Assembly: GCF_000011365.1 (NCBI RefSeq)
Contig: NC_004463.1
Coordinates: 930,001 to 994,000 of the forward strand
Source: Bradyrhizobium diazoefficiens USDA 110
Lineage (GTDB): Bacteria; Pseudomonadota; Alphaproteobacteria; Rhizobiales; Xanthobacteraceae
Length of the DNA stretch: 64,000 bases
Reading direction: 5' to 3'
The position numbers and the translations under genes are program-made. Below, one piece after another: positions 35,354 to 45,697 of the stretch; position 1 is the stretch's first letter, and each line of letters begins with the position of its first letter. The notes under the pieces were generated by a model. The model was not told the origin of the DNA. It searched no databases and was given only the letters and a program-made list of their open reading frames with translations.

Positions 35354-36664
35354 TCAGGACTGCACTATCTTGCGTGTTTCGGTGGCGAAATAGACCGACA
35401 CGACGGTGATGATCGCCAGCGCGATCATGTAGAGCGAGATCGGCCAGGTTGCCGGCGCGTACGCCGTCATCAATCCCGTCGCGATCAGCGGCGACAATGC
35501 GCCGGCGAAGATCGAGGCGAGGTTGTAGCCGAGCGAGACGCCGCTATAGCGCACCTTGGTGCCGAACAGCTCCGACAGGAAGCTCGCCTGCGGGCCGTAC
35601 ATCGCGGCGTGACCGACGGCGAGGCCGAGCACGATCGCGATCCAGGCATATTGCGGGTTCTTGGTCGAAAGCAGCATGAACAGCGGGAACGACATCAGCG
35701 CCGAGAACACCGCGCCGAAGATGTAGATCGGCCGCCGCCCGAGCCGGTCGGAGAGCGCGCCGAAGGCGGGAATGGTGAAGGTCTCGATCGCCGCGCCGAT
35801 CAGCACGCCGTTGAGCATGTCCTGCTTGTTCATGCCGAGCGATTGCGTCGCATAGGCGAGCACGAAGGTCGCGTAGATGTAGAAGAAGCCGTTTTCGGCA
35901 AAGCGCGCGCCCATCGCGAGCAGGATGTTCTTGGGATACATCCGGATCGCCTCGAGGATCGGCATCTTGACCTCTTGCTTGGTGTCCTTGACCTTCTGGA
36001 ACTCCGGCGATTCCGCGATGGTGAAGCGAATCCACAGGCCCACGAGCACCAGCGCGATCGAGAACAGGAACGGGATGCGCCAGCCCCAGGAAAGAAGCTG
36101 TGCGTCGGTCAGCATCGCGGACACCACCGAGAACACCAGCGTGCCGAGCACGAGACCGAGCGGCGCCCCGAGTTGCGGCCAGCTGCCGTAGAATCCCTTC
36201 TTGTCCGCGGGCGCATGCTCGACCGCCATCAGCACCGCGCCGCCCCATTCGCCGCCGAGGCCAAAGCCCTGGATCAGCCGGCAGGTCACCAGCAGGACCG
36301 CGGCCCAGATGCCGGCGGTCTCGTAGGTCGGCAGGAAGCCGATCGCGGCGGTCGCCGCGCCCATGATCAGCAGGGTCAGATAGAGCATGGTCTTGCGGCC
36401 GATCTTGTCGCCGTAGTGGCCGAACACGACGCCGCCAAGCGGACGCGCGATGAAGCCGAGCGCGTAGGTCGCGAACGCCAGCAGCGTTCCCATCATGGGG
36501 TCGAAGGTCGGGAAGAACAGCTTGTTGAAGATCAGCGCCGCGGCGGTGCCGTAAAGGAAGAAGTCGTACCACTCGATGGCTGTGCCGATCAGGCTCGCGG
36601 TGGCGACGGTCACGTGCGAGGGCTGTCTCGCCTCAAGCTGATGGACTGAGATCGCTTCACTCAT
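35354..36664 (-). CDS. MFS transporter, metabolite:H+ symporter (MHS) family
   Basis: 436 residues from ATG 36664, with GGGAGGACGCAAG upstream. Twelve membrane helices. The family marks are GTAIEWYDFFLYGTAAAL at helix 1 and GHYGDKIGRKTML in loop 2-3. MHS members carry citrate, ketoglutarate, shikimate, proline/betaine and similar compounds; the substrate cannot be read. A sigma-54 promoter (36725-36740) and a palindromic activator site (36818-36844) lie just upstream, and the sigma-54 activator gene precedes them. Confidence 0.9.
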   Translation of the reverse strand: MSEAISVHQLEARQPSHVTVATASLIGTAIEWYDFFLYGTAAALIFNKLFFPTFDPMMGTLLAFATYALGFIARPLGGVVFGHYGDKIGRKTMLYLTLLIMGAATAAIGFLPTYETAGIWAAVLLVTCRLIQGFGLGGEWGGAVLMAVEHAPADKKGFYGSWPQLGAPLGLVLGTLVFSVVSAMLTDAQLLSWGWRIPFLFSIALVLVGLWIRFTIAESPEFQKVKDTKQEVKMPILEAIRMYPKNILLAMGARFAENGFFYIYATFVLAYATQSLGMNKQDMLNGVLIGAAIETFTIPAFGALSDRLGRRPIYIFGAVFSALMSFPLFMLLSTKNPQYAWIAIVLGLAVGHAAMYGPQASFLSELFGTKVRYSGVSLGYNLASIFAGALSPLIATGLMTAYAPATWPISLYMIALAIITVVSVYFATETRKIVQS

Positions 36665-36724
36665 CTTGCGTCCTCCCTGGTTGCGAATGCGCATGTGCAG
36701 CATGCGTCATTGTGCAGGGCGAAG

Positions 36725-36740
36725 AGCAAGCTCCGCGCCA
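36725..36740 (-). promoter_or_regulatory. sigma-54 (-24/-12) promoter of the MHS transporter
   Basis: Minus strand reads TGGCGCGGAGCTTGCT, matching the TGGCRCG-N4-TTGCW consensus at every fixed base, with GG and GC ten bases apart. Transcription would start about 50 bases before the transporter ATG. Confidence 0.82.
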
Positions 36741-36817
36741 GATGCCGCAGGTTTGCGCAGAATGGCTGAAAACCCAGCAGTTTCAGCGCCCGCCCCGGGA
36801 CAGAGCGGCAGCGCGCC

Positions 36818-36844
36818 GTGTCTGGAGTCCGAGACTCCGGACAC
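36818..36844. promoter_or_regulatory. palindromic upstream activator site for the sigma-54 regulator
   Basis: Arms GTGTCTGGAGTC and GACTCCGGACAC with a CGA spacer; 11 of 12 pairs match. The centre lies about 115 bp upstream of the predicted sigma-54 start, the usual distance for an enhancer-binding protein. It sits 16 bp after the stop codon of the activator gene. Confidence 0.72.
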
Positions 36845-36859
36845 GCGATGTCTCGCAAC

Positions 36860-38302
<1,443 letters not shown>

Positions 38303-38395
38303 GGCGTGCCTCGCGGGAAGCCCGCCTGTTTATTACCAAAAGGGCAGCAATTTCAAAGGGGAGAATTGGCGCTGGCTTCGCGACCCATTCTCGGT

Positions 38396-38537
38396 CGTCG
38401 TCCTGGACAAGCGAGCAAAGCGAGCGCCGATCCAGGACCCATTACCCCAGGAAGCTGTTTGGCGAAGACTCGTGGTCACCATCCCGCGCCACGGCACCTG
38501 CCTGGGGTAATGGGTCCTGGCCTTCGCCAGGACGACG
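38396..38537. repeat. dispersed palindromic element (GTCCTGG...GGGTAATGGG family)
   Basis: Ends TCGTCGTCCTGG and CCAGGACGACGG are inverted, and inside them CCAGGACCCATTACCCCAGG faces CCTGGGGTAATGGGTCCTGG. Near-identical element at 51897-52030. The related GTCCCGGG...ATGGATTCC elements at 53828-53978 and 57543-57713 share the inner GCGAAGACTCG string with this copy. Confidence 0.82.
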
Positions 38538-38563
38538 GCGGTGTTTGTTGCGCCGCTGTCGCC

Positions 38564-40306
38564 CTACCGCCGATACCCGCCCGCCCGCGAATAGCCGTGT
38601 CGGTTCTGCTGCATCGGGCGGCTGGCCACGCTGGCGCGGGACTCGCTGGCGACGGGTGTTGCGAGCTTCAGCTCCTCCAGGAAGATCGGCCGCGAGAAAT
38701 AATAGCCCTGCGCGTAGCGGATCTTGGTCGCGGCCTGCAGGTAGGCGAGCTCCTCGTAGGATTCGAGGCCCTCGGCGATCACGGTCATGCCGAGCGCTTC
38801 GCTCAAGGATTCGATCGCGCGCAGGATGCCCTGGCTGCGCGGCCGCTTATGGATGTCGGTGATGAAGGAGCGGTCGATCTTGATCTCGTCGGCCGTGATG
38901 TCGGCGAGCGCCGAGAGCGAGGAATAACCGGTGCCGAAATCGTCGATCGAGATGCCGACGCCGAGCTTGCGGAACATCGGCAGGATTTCCGACTGGAAAT
39001 GGCTTTTGGCGACGAAGGCCTCTTCCGTCAGCTCGATCATGAAGCGTTGGGGAAAGCCGGTGTTGTCCAGCGCCTGCGCGAAGCTGCGCATGAACTCGGG
39101 ATTGCCGGCCTGCCTGGCGGCGACGTTGATGCTGATGGAGGCGTCCGCGCCGAACGTGTCGTTGATCAGGTCGATCGACTTGACGATCTCGGCGAGCACG
39201 AGATGGGTCAGCTCGTCGATCAGTCCGAGCTCGCCGGCAAGGTTGATGAACGAGCCCGGCGCCTGGATCACGCCTTCGTCGTCGCGCAGCCGCACCAGGG
39301 CCTCGATGCCCTTCACGGCCTGCGTGCGGATGTCGACCTTGGACTGGAACGCGCAGCAGAAGCGCTTCTCCAGGATGGCGAGCCGCAGCGACTGCTCGAT
39401 CTTGGTGCGCGCCAGCGCCTCGCGCTCCATGCTGGCGTCGAAGAAGGCGGCCGATCCCTTGCCGTCGTTCTTGATGCGGTACATCGCGATGTCGGCGTTC
39501 TGACGCAGCATCTCGAAGCTGCTTCCGTGATCGGGATAGATGCTGATGCCGACCGAGGTCGAGGCGAAGACCTCCGAATGGTCGATGAAGAACGGCGCGG
39601 TCAGCCGCTCCAGCGTCGCTTGCATGAATTCGGCGACTTCCTCCTGGCCCTGGATCGGGGAGAGCAGCAGCAGGAATTCGTCGCCCGAGATGCGCGACAG
39701 CATGTCGGAATCGCGCAGGTCGCGCCCGAGCCGCTTCGCCAGCTCGACCAGCAGCGCGTCGCCGACGGCGTGGCCGTAATAGTCGTTGATGTGCTTGAAA
39801 TTGTCGACGTCGAGAAAGGCGAGCGCGAAGCGCTCGCCGCCATCGCGCGCGAGCAGGTTGTTGGCGCGGTGCTCGATCACGCGCCGCGAGGGCAGGCCGG
39901 TCAGCTCGTCGAAATAGGCCGAGCGGAACAGCTGGTCCTCGAAATTCTTCTGCTCGGTGATGTCGGAGGAGGCGGAGATCAGGAGCTCTCGTCCGGCGAG
40001 GCGAACGGGGCGATGGGTCGTGAGCAGCACCTGGCGCGCCGCGCCGTCGTGCAGGGCTTCCTCGGTGACGACCGCCTGGCCGGCGCTCAGCGCCCGGCGG
40101 CAGGCTTCCCGGCGCGGCGTCAGATCGGGCGAGGGACGGCTGCCGTCCATGCCGAGCTGCGCCGCTGCGGCATCGTTAACCAGCAGAAGCTCGCCATGGG
40201 CGTCCTGAACGGTCAGGCCGGCCGGCAGCATTCTAACGATTTCCTTGAGGAATCCGAGTTCGGCTTCGCTCGCGCCGGAATATCTGTTGTCGTTCATAGA
40301 AGTCAT
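38564..40306 (-). CDS. PAS-GGDEF-EAL protein (c-di-GMP turnover)
   Basis: About 580 residues from ATG 40306; ATG 40297 is equally possible, as no good ribosome site marks either. No transmembrane segment. PAS-like N-terminus (VRMLPAGLTVQDAHGELLLVNDAAAAQLG), GGDEF domain with the variant SRISGDEFLLL (Ser for the first Gly), and EAL domain with IEALVRLRD, then DDFGTGYSSL and EIKIDRSF. The EAL site looks complete; the cyclase site may be weak. Probably a phosphodiesterase controlled by its PAS or GGDEF part. Confidence 0.88.
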   Translation of the reverse strand: MTSMNDNRYSGASEAELGFLKEIVRMLPAGLTVQDAHGELLLVNDAAAAQLGMDGSRPSPDLTPRREACRRALSAGQAVVTEEALHDGAARQVLLTTHRPVRLAGRELLISASSDITEQKNFEDQLFRSAYFDELTGLPSRRVIEHRANNLLARDGGERFALAFLDVDNFKHINDYYGHAVGDALLVELAKRLGRDLRDSDMLSRISGDEFLLLLSPIQGQEEVAEFMQATLERLTAPFFIDHSEVFASTSVGISIYPDHGSSFEMLRQNADIAMYRIKNDGKGSAAFFDASMEREALARTKIEQSLRLAILEKRFCCAFQSKVDIRTQAVKGIEALVRLRDDEGVIQAPGSFINLAGELGLIDELTHLVLAEIVKSIDLINDTFGADASISINVAARQAGNPEFMRSFAQALDNTGFPQRFMIELTEEAFVAKSHFQSEILPMFRKLGVGISIDDFGTGYSSLSALADITADEIKIDRSFITDIHKRPRSQGILRAIESLSEALGMTVIAEGLESYEELAYLQAATKIRYAQGYYFSRPIFLEELKLATPVASESRASVASRPMQQNRHGYSRAGGYRR

Positions 40307-40495
40307 GAATCTTGTTGTTTCAGCGCGCCTTTGCAATGGACGCGATCTTGCGTGGTTCCCTCTTAAGTTTGGTTAAGGGGTCCGGAGAAATACGGTGGTG
40401 TCTTGCGGCGATGCGGCACGCGCGCCGATCGTCATTAACAGAGGGTCAATGCGCCCAGCGAAATCGCGAGCGGAGCGCGCGGGTCTGCTTTCGCT

Positions 40496-41467
40496 TTAGC
40501 GGCTTTCGCCTTGGGGGATGCGGCATTGCATGATGCAATGCAGCCCGGTCTTCAGATACGAGATCTCGGTCCTGCCATCGAAGGCGGAAAGCGCCGATTT
40601 CAGCAGCTTGGTGCCGAAGCCAGGCTCGGACACCTTGTCCACGGTTGGCCCCTCGGTCTCGTCCCAGGTGATGGTCAGGCGATCGTCGCTGACGGTCCAC
40701 GACACCTGCAGCAGACCGCGCGGCGCAGAGAATGCGCCGTATTTGCCTGCATTGGTAGCGAGCTCGTGAAACATCAATGACAGCGTGACCGCGAGCTTCG
40801 CCGGCAGGAACAGCCGGTCGCCGTTGAGGGTGAAGCGGACGTGGCCGTAGGGGCCGAGCTCCGAGATCAGGAGATCGCGGATGTCGCAGCCGGCCTTGTC
40901 GATCCGCGAGATCAGATCGTCGGTTGCGGCCAGCGATCGCAGCCGCGGATCGACCCGGGCCCAGACCTGCGGCTGGTCATGCAGCACCTGGTGAATCACG
41001 GCGTGCACTGTCGAGAGCTTGTTCTTCAGCCGGTGCTGGAGCTCGTCGACCAGCAGCTTGCGATAGTCTTCTTCCTCGATCAGGCGCTTGGAGATCCGGC
41101 GCTGCTCCGCCAGCATGGTGCGGTAGTGCTCGACGCCCCAGATGGTCAGCGCGCTCACGGCCCAGTAGAGCGCCAGCAGGGCAAAACGCGCGCGATCGGC
41201 AAGCGCATCGCTGAAATTCACGACGACGCCGAGCACGCCGCCGACGATCGCCGTCACGATGCCGATCCGGAAGCCTCCGAACGCGGCGGCAAAGAACACG
41301 GCCGGAAAGTACGGGGTGAAGTAGACGTCGGGCCGCACTTGCGCGAGGCCCCAGCGCGCCAGCGTCGCAACGAGCAGGCAGGCCACCGCAAAGGCAATGC
41401 TCAAGCCGAGCGACGGAGGTGCCGCGCCCTGCCAGCCCTTGCGGAATTCGTCGATCAGCTTCTCCAT
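40496..41467 (-). CDS. membrane sensor histidine kinase, HWE/HisKA_2 type
   Basis: 323 residues. N-terminal membrane part with about four helices resembling DUF4118 (FTPYFPAVFFAAAFGGFRIGIVTAIVGG). Then the H-box DELQHRLKNKLSTVHAV with His in HRLKN, as in HWE and HisKA_2 kinases, the N-box HELATNAGKYGA, and WDETEGP in the region of the HWE WxE motif, ending in FGTKLL. No partner response regulator is adjacent; HWE kinases in alphaproteobacteria often feed the PhyR general stress pathway, which is only a possibility here. Confidence 0.87.
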   Translation of the reverse strand: MEKLIDEFRKGWQGAAPPSLGLSIAFAVACLLVATLARWGLAQVRPDVYFTPYFPAVFFAAAFGGFRIGIVTAIVGGVLGVVVNFSDALADRARFALLALYWAVSALTIWGVEHYRTMLAEQRRISKRLIEEEDYRKLLVDELQHRLKNKLSTVHAVIHQVLHDQPQVWARVDPRLRSLAATDDLISRIDKAGCDIRDLLISELGPYGHVRFTLNGDRLFLPAKLAVTLSLMFHELATNAGKYGAFSAPRGLLQVSWTVSDDRLTITWDETEGPTVDKVSEPGFGTKLLKSALSAFDGRTEISYLKTGLHCIMQCRIPQGESR

Positions 41468-41646
41468 GCGCCGCCCGGTTGCGAGGTGCGTTCGTTGCGA
41501 ATGTTACGCATCTCGCCAGCGCAAGCAAAGCTTGCCTTGTCGGGAGCCGGCAGGAATAGTGACCGTCGCGGTGCCGACTGTCGCGGCGCCGTCGTCGATC
41601 GGTATCCGCCATTTGGCGTCAAGAGGTTCGAAAACAGGGACATTCC

Positions 41647-42486
41647 ATGGGCAGGCTGGACGGAAAGGTCGCGGTGATTACGGGTGCGACGAGCGGGATC
41701 GGATTGCGGACCGCTGAAGTCTTCGTTGCCGAAGGTGCCAAAATTGTGATCGCGGGGCGGCGCCTACCGGAAGGCGAGGCGCTGGCGAAGCAGCTCGGGG
41801 CCAATTGCATCTTCCGCCAGACCGATGTGACGGTCGAAGCGCAGATGCAGGCGCTGATCGCGCTCGCGGTAGACAAATTCGGCCGGATCGATTGCCTGTT
41901 CAACAATGCCGGCGGGCCGGCGCAGACCGGCGGCATTGAGGGCCTCGAGGTCGAGCGCTTCGACGCGGCGATGGCGACGCTGGTGCGCAGCGTCATGCTC
42001 GGCATGAAGCACGCCGCGCCCTACATGAAGAAGCAGGGGTCCGGCAGCATCATCAACAATGGCAGCATCGCTGGCCGGCTCGCCGGCTTCTCCTCGTCGG
42101 TGGTTTACGGCGCGGCCAAGGCGGCGGTGATCCATCTCACCAAATGCGTGGCGATGGAGCTCGGCGAATCCAACGTCCGCGTCAACTCGATCTCGCCCGG
42201 CGCGATCGCGACCGGCATTTTCGGCAAGGCGCTTGGGCTGGCGACCTCCGCCGCGGAGAAGACGCCGGCGGTGATGCGCGAAGTCTACAAGACCGCCCAG
42301 CCGATCCCGCGCGCCGGCATTCCCGACGACATCGCCCATGCCGCGGTGTTCCTGGCGAGCGACGAATCCAGCTTCATCAACGGCCACGACCTCGTCATCG
42401 ACGGCGCCATCACCGGCGGCCGCAACTGGAGCCAGCAGCAGCAGGGGTATGTGGCGCTACGCAAGGCGTTCGATCAGGGGGCGTAA
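41647..42486 (+). CDS. SDR-family oxidoreductase
   Basis: 279 residues; AGGGA 6 bases before ATG. Rossmann motif TGATSGIG (near 13), NNAGG (near 89), catalytic Ser in IINNGSIAG, and YGAAK (Tyr/Lys near 155). NAD(P)-dependent alcohol/ketone reductase of unknown substrate. The usual SDR length is about 250; the extra 25 C-terminal residues (GRNWSQQQQGYVALRKAF) are typical of a cyclopentanol-dehydrogenase-like subgroup. Faces the P450 gene tail to tail. Confidence 0.9.
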   Translation: MGRLDGKVAVITGATSGIGLRTAEVFVAEGAKIVIAGRRLPEGEALAKQLGANCIFRQTDVTVEAQMQALIALAVDKFGRIDCLFNNAGGPAQTGGIEGLEVERFDAAMATLVRSVMLGMKHAAPYMKKQGSGSIINNGSIAGRLAGFSSSVVYGAAKAAVIHLTKCVAMELGESNVRVNSISPGAIATGIFGKALGLATSAAEKTPAVMREVYKTAQPIPRAGIPDDIAHAAVFLASDESSFINGHDLVIDGAITGGRNWSQQQQGYVALRKAFDQGA

Positions 42487-42505
42487 GGCGGCCCAGCTAT
42501 TTGCT

Positions 42506-42581
42506 GTCATTCCGGGGCGCACGAAGTGCGAACCCGGAATCTCGAGATTCCGGGTTCGCACTTCGTGCGCCCCGGAATGAC
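42506..42581. terminator. 76-bp perfect palindrome between convergent genes
   Basis: GTCATTCCGGGGCGCACGAA on the left is repeated exactly inverted on the right, with CTCGAG at the centre (42541-42546) and no spacer. It lies between the SDR and P450 stop codons, so it can serve both transcripts. The outer GTCATTCCGGGGCG is shared with the dispersed repeats at 53828 and 57543, so it is a minimal version of that family. Confidence 0.8.
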
Positions 42582-42592
42582 GGTGTTTGTCA

Positions 42593-43969
42593 TCACACCG
42601 CCTTCACCCGCACCTTCAACCCGTCCCGCGGCTTCGGGATCGGCCACATCTGCCAGTCCGGCTTGTAGCCCGGCGCCAGCGACACCTCGATGTTCTGCAG
42701 GAAGTGCCGGGCAAAGCATTTGGCCTGCATGTAGGCGAAGTGCAGGCCGAGGCACATATGCGCACCGCCGCCGAACGGCACCCAGGCGAAGCGGTGGCGG
42801 TTGCGCTGGGCCTCCTCGGTGAAGCGCAGCGGATCGAAGCGGTCCGGCTCCGGCCAGATGTCCTTCATGTGATGCGTATAGAGCGGATTGACGCCGACCG
42901 CGGTGCCGGCGGGAATCCTGAAACCCTTGAAGGTGAAGTCGCGCATCGCGCGGCGCGGCATCGACGGCACCGGCGGCTTGATCCGCAGCGCTTCCTTGAA
43001 CGCCATTTCGGACAGCGGCATCTTCTCGAGATCGTCGAAGCTGCTTGGCGCGCCCGGGGCGAGCCCGAGCGCCAGAACCTCGGCGCGCAGCCTGTCCTGC
43101 CAGTCCGGGTTTGCGGCGAGCTCGCCGATGAAGGAGGTGAGCGACGAGGTCAGCGTGTCGTGCGCCGCCATCATCAAAAAGCTCATGTGGTCGATGATGT
43201 CCTGCTCCGACAGCAGCGCACCGTCCTCATGGGTGGCCCGGCAGAGCTGCGAGAACAGATCATCGCCGCCGTGATTGCCGCGGCGGAGCGGAATCTGCTG
43301 GCGGAAATAGGCGACGATGCGCTTGCGGCCCGCGACACCGCGCGCCATCTGCGTGCCGGGCAGGGGACGGCGGATCGGCGCGACGGCGGCCGCGACCATG
43401 TCGACGAAGGCGCGGTTGATCTCGTCGACCTCCGGCCCGATATCGGCGCCGAGAAAGGACGCGGCGGCGAGATCGAGCGTGAGCTGCTTCATCGCCGGAT
43501 AGAGCTGCATCTCGCCGGGCTTGGCCTTCCACTGCGCGACGCGCGCGGAAATGCCGCGGTCGAGGTCGCTGAGATAGGATTTCATCGGTCCGGACTTGAA
43601 CGCGACCGACAGCGCCTTGCGGTGCAGCCGGTGCTCGTCGAAATCGAGCAGCATCAATCCGCGCGGAAACAGCAGGCCGAGCACCTTGTTCCAGCCGTGC
43701 GTCGACGAGAACAGTTTTTGCTGGTCGAACATCACGAGCTCGTTGGCTTCGGGTCCGAGCAGCACGACATTGGTCTCGCCGAAGACATGGGTGCGGTAGA
43801 CCGGGCCGTATTTGGCGCCGTTCGCCTCGATATGCCCCTTGGGGTCGGCCAGCACCTGGAAGGTCTTGCCGATGACCGGCCAGCCCTCGTCGCCCGGGAT
43901 GTGCGTCAGCTCGTTACGCCTGGGGGCGGTGAACTGAAGCGCAGGGGCGGCCACATTCTGCATCGACAT
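42593..43969 (-). CDS. cytochrome P450
   Basis: 458 residues from ATG 43969, with GGAG 9 bases upstream. Heme-binding loop FGGGAHMCLG with the Cys ligand (near 400), ExxR in KEALRIKPP, and the I-helix MMAAHDTLTSSLT with Asp-Thr. Soluble, no membrane anchor. Needs a ferredoxin/reductase pair that is not encoded nearby. Substrate unknown. Confidence 0.92.
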   Translation of the reverse strand: MSMQNVAAPALQFTAPRRNELTHIPGDEGWPVIGKTFQVLADPKGHIEANGAKYGPVYRTHVFGETNVVLLGPEANELVMFDQQKLFSSTHGWNKVLGLLFPRGLMLLDFDEHRLHRKALSVAFKSGPMKSYLSDLDRGISARVAQWKAKPGEMQLYPAMKQLTLDLAAASFLGADIGPEVDEINRAFVDMVAAAVAPIRRPLPGTQMARGVAGRKRIVAYFRQQIPLRRGNHGGDDLFSQLCRATHEDGALLSEQDIIDHMSFLMMAAHDTLTSSLTSFIGELAANPDWQDRLRAEVLALGLAPGAPSSFDDLEKMPLSEMAFKEALRIKPPVPSMPRRAMRDFTFKGFRIPAGTAVGVNPLYTHHMKDIWPEPDRFDPLRFTEEAQRNRHRFAWVPFGGGAHMCLGLHFAYMQAKCFARHFLQNIEVSLAPGYKPDWQMWPIPKPRDGLKVRVKAV

Positions 43970-44111
43970 GACGAGTGCTCCGGTTGGCTGACCGAACGGA
44001 CATCGCGCGACCGCAACTTTATTGCGGCCTGCGCCAGCTGACCGGGGCAGCATAGCACAGGGCGATATCGCTTGCTTGACATCGTGGTTACACGTGTAAC
44101 GCCAACGAGCC

Positions 44112-45347
44112 CTACCGCTTCGCCGCTTCCTTCTGCAGATCCGGGGCGTTGACGGCGGGAATGGCGACGCGGCCGGGTCCGGTGACCTTCAGCGCTTCGG
44201 CAGCCTTCTCGTTCTCCATGATCTTGGCCATCACGGCCTGGCCCGCGCGTTCGAAGATCGCGCGGTTCTCGATCACGAATTTTTGCGACTTGCGGAGGCC
44301 ATCGATATAGCCGTTGATCTCCGGCACGACATAGCGCGCGACCAGGTCCCAGCTCCGGCGCGTGTTCTCCGGGTTGGCCCAGTCGTGCACGAAGCCGATC
44401 ACGGCGCCGACGCCGCCGGAGACCTGCATCACGTTCTTGATCATTTTCACGAGGTCGTCGGGCGTGCCGATGACGGAGGCGGCGCCCTCGACGAAGGCGG
44501 TCTTGTCCACGGCTTCGTCGGGCGAGGTGAACGCGGTGAGGCCCGGCCGCTGCAGCGTGCCGACATTATATTCGTTGTGCCAGCGCATCAGGCCGGCGCC
44601 GGCCTCGCGGCGGGCCTGCTCGCGGGTCTCGGCGACGTGCCAGGTCAGGAGCACGCGCCAGTCGGCGCGATTCACCGTCGTGCCGTGCTTCCTGGCGGCA
44701 TCCTCGGCGAACTGCCATTGCTGCTGGAGCGACATCAGGCCCTGTGTCGTCATCGAGCCCAGCGAGATGATGCCGATGCCGTATTTGCCGGCGAGCGTCA
44801 TGCCGGAGGGCGAGATCTGCGAGGCGACCACGAACGGCATTTCCTCCTGCAAGGGCAGGAGCTGGAGCGCGGCATCGTTCATGGTGAACCAGTCGCTCCT
44901 GGCGGTGACGCGCTCGCCGTTGAACAGGCGGCGGATCACGCCGATCGCCTCGTCCTGGCGGTCGCGCTGCGTCATCGGGTCGATGCCGAGCGTGTGCGCG
45001 TCGGAGGCGAGCGCACCGGGACCGGAGCCGAAGATGGCGCGGCCGCCGGTCATGTGATCGAGCTGCACCATGCGCTGGGCGACGTTGAAGGGATGGTGAT
45101 AGGGCAGCGACACCACGCCGGTACCGAGCCTGATCCGCTTGGTGCGCTCGCCGGCCGCGGCCAAAAACATCTCGGGCGAGGCGATCATCTCCCAGCCGGA
45201 GGAATGGTGCTCGCCGCACCAGAACTCGTCATAACCGAGCGCGTCGAGCTGCTCGACCAGGTCGAGGTCGCGCCGGAACTGGAGCATCGGATGCTCCCCG
45301 ATCGGGTGATGCGGGGCAAGGAAGGCTCCGAACTTCAGGCGCGCCAT
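44112..45347 (-). CDS. LLM-class flavin-dependent oxidoreductase
   Basis: 411 residues, ATG after GGAGAGAACGCC. Luciferase-like barrel start KFGAFLAPHHPIGEHP, then DLVEQLDALGYDEFWCGEHHS and GTGVVSLPYHHPFNVAQRM, typical of bacterial luciferase-like monooxygenases that use reduced FMN. The last 60 residues (KFVIENRAIFERAG) are beyond the usual barrel. The neighbouring P450 on the same strand suggests oxidative breakdown of some compound, but the link is only positional. Confidence 0.88.
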   Translation of the reverse strand: MARLKFGAFLAPHHPIGEHPMLQFRRDLDLVEQLDALGYDEFWCGEHHSSGWEMIASPEMFLAAAGERTKRIRLGTGVVSLPYHHPFNVAQRMVQLDHMTGGRAIFGSGPGALASDAHTLGIDPMTQRDRQDEAIGVIRRLFNGERVTARSDWFTMNDAALQLLPLQEEMPFVVASQISPSGMTLAGKYGIGIISLGSMTTQGLMSLQQQWQFAEDAARKHGTTVNRADWRVLLTWHVAETREQARREAGAGLMRWHNEYNVGTLQRPGLTAFTSPDEAVDKTAFVEGAASVIGTPDDLVKMIKNVMQVSGGVGAVIGFVHDWANPENTRRSWDLVARYVVPEINGYIDGLRKSQKFVIENRAIFERAGQAVMAKIMENEKAAEALKVTGPGRVAIPAVNAPDLQKEAAKR

Positions 45348-45461
45348 GGCGTTCTCTCCGGCTGGATTTTTTGTTTGTTGAGACGGTGAGGCTACGTGCC
45401 CGATGGCGCGAACGCAATCGCGCGATGTCCCGCGCGGCGGAATGCAGGCATGCGCTCATCT

Positions 45462-45688
45462 TCTCCCTCTCCCCGCTTGCGGGGAGAGGGTCGGGGTGAG
45501 GGGGAGTCTCCGCGGGGACGGAGGCAGTGGGGTTTCGAGATGCCTCACGCCGTCATTGCGAGCGCAGCGAAGCAATGACGTGTCGAGGGGGCGTCGTTCC
45601 AATGGACAGTCGACTCGCGGAGACTCCCCCTCACCCGGAATTCAAACTGCGTTTGAATTCCGGCCTCTCCCCGCAAGCGGGGAGAGGC
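45462..45688. repeat. composite palindromic element
   Basis: Nested palindromes: CCTCTCCCCGC-TTGCGGGGAGAGG (45466-45489); GGTGAGGGGGAGTCTCCGCG at 45495-45514 facing its inverse at 45616-45635; CGTCATTGC...GCAATGACG (45551-45580); GGAATTCAAACTG-CGTTTGAATTCC (45637-45661, the last base counted once) and a final CTCTCCCCGCAAGCGGGGAGAG. It seems built from three different repeat families. It lies between the flavin oxidoreductase start and the sthA pseudogene end. Confidence 0.8.
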
Positions 45689-45697
45689 GAAGGAAGA

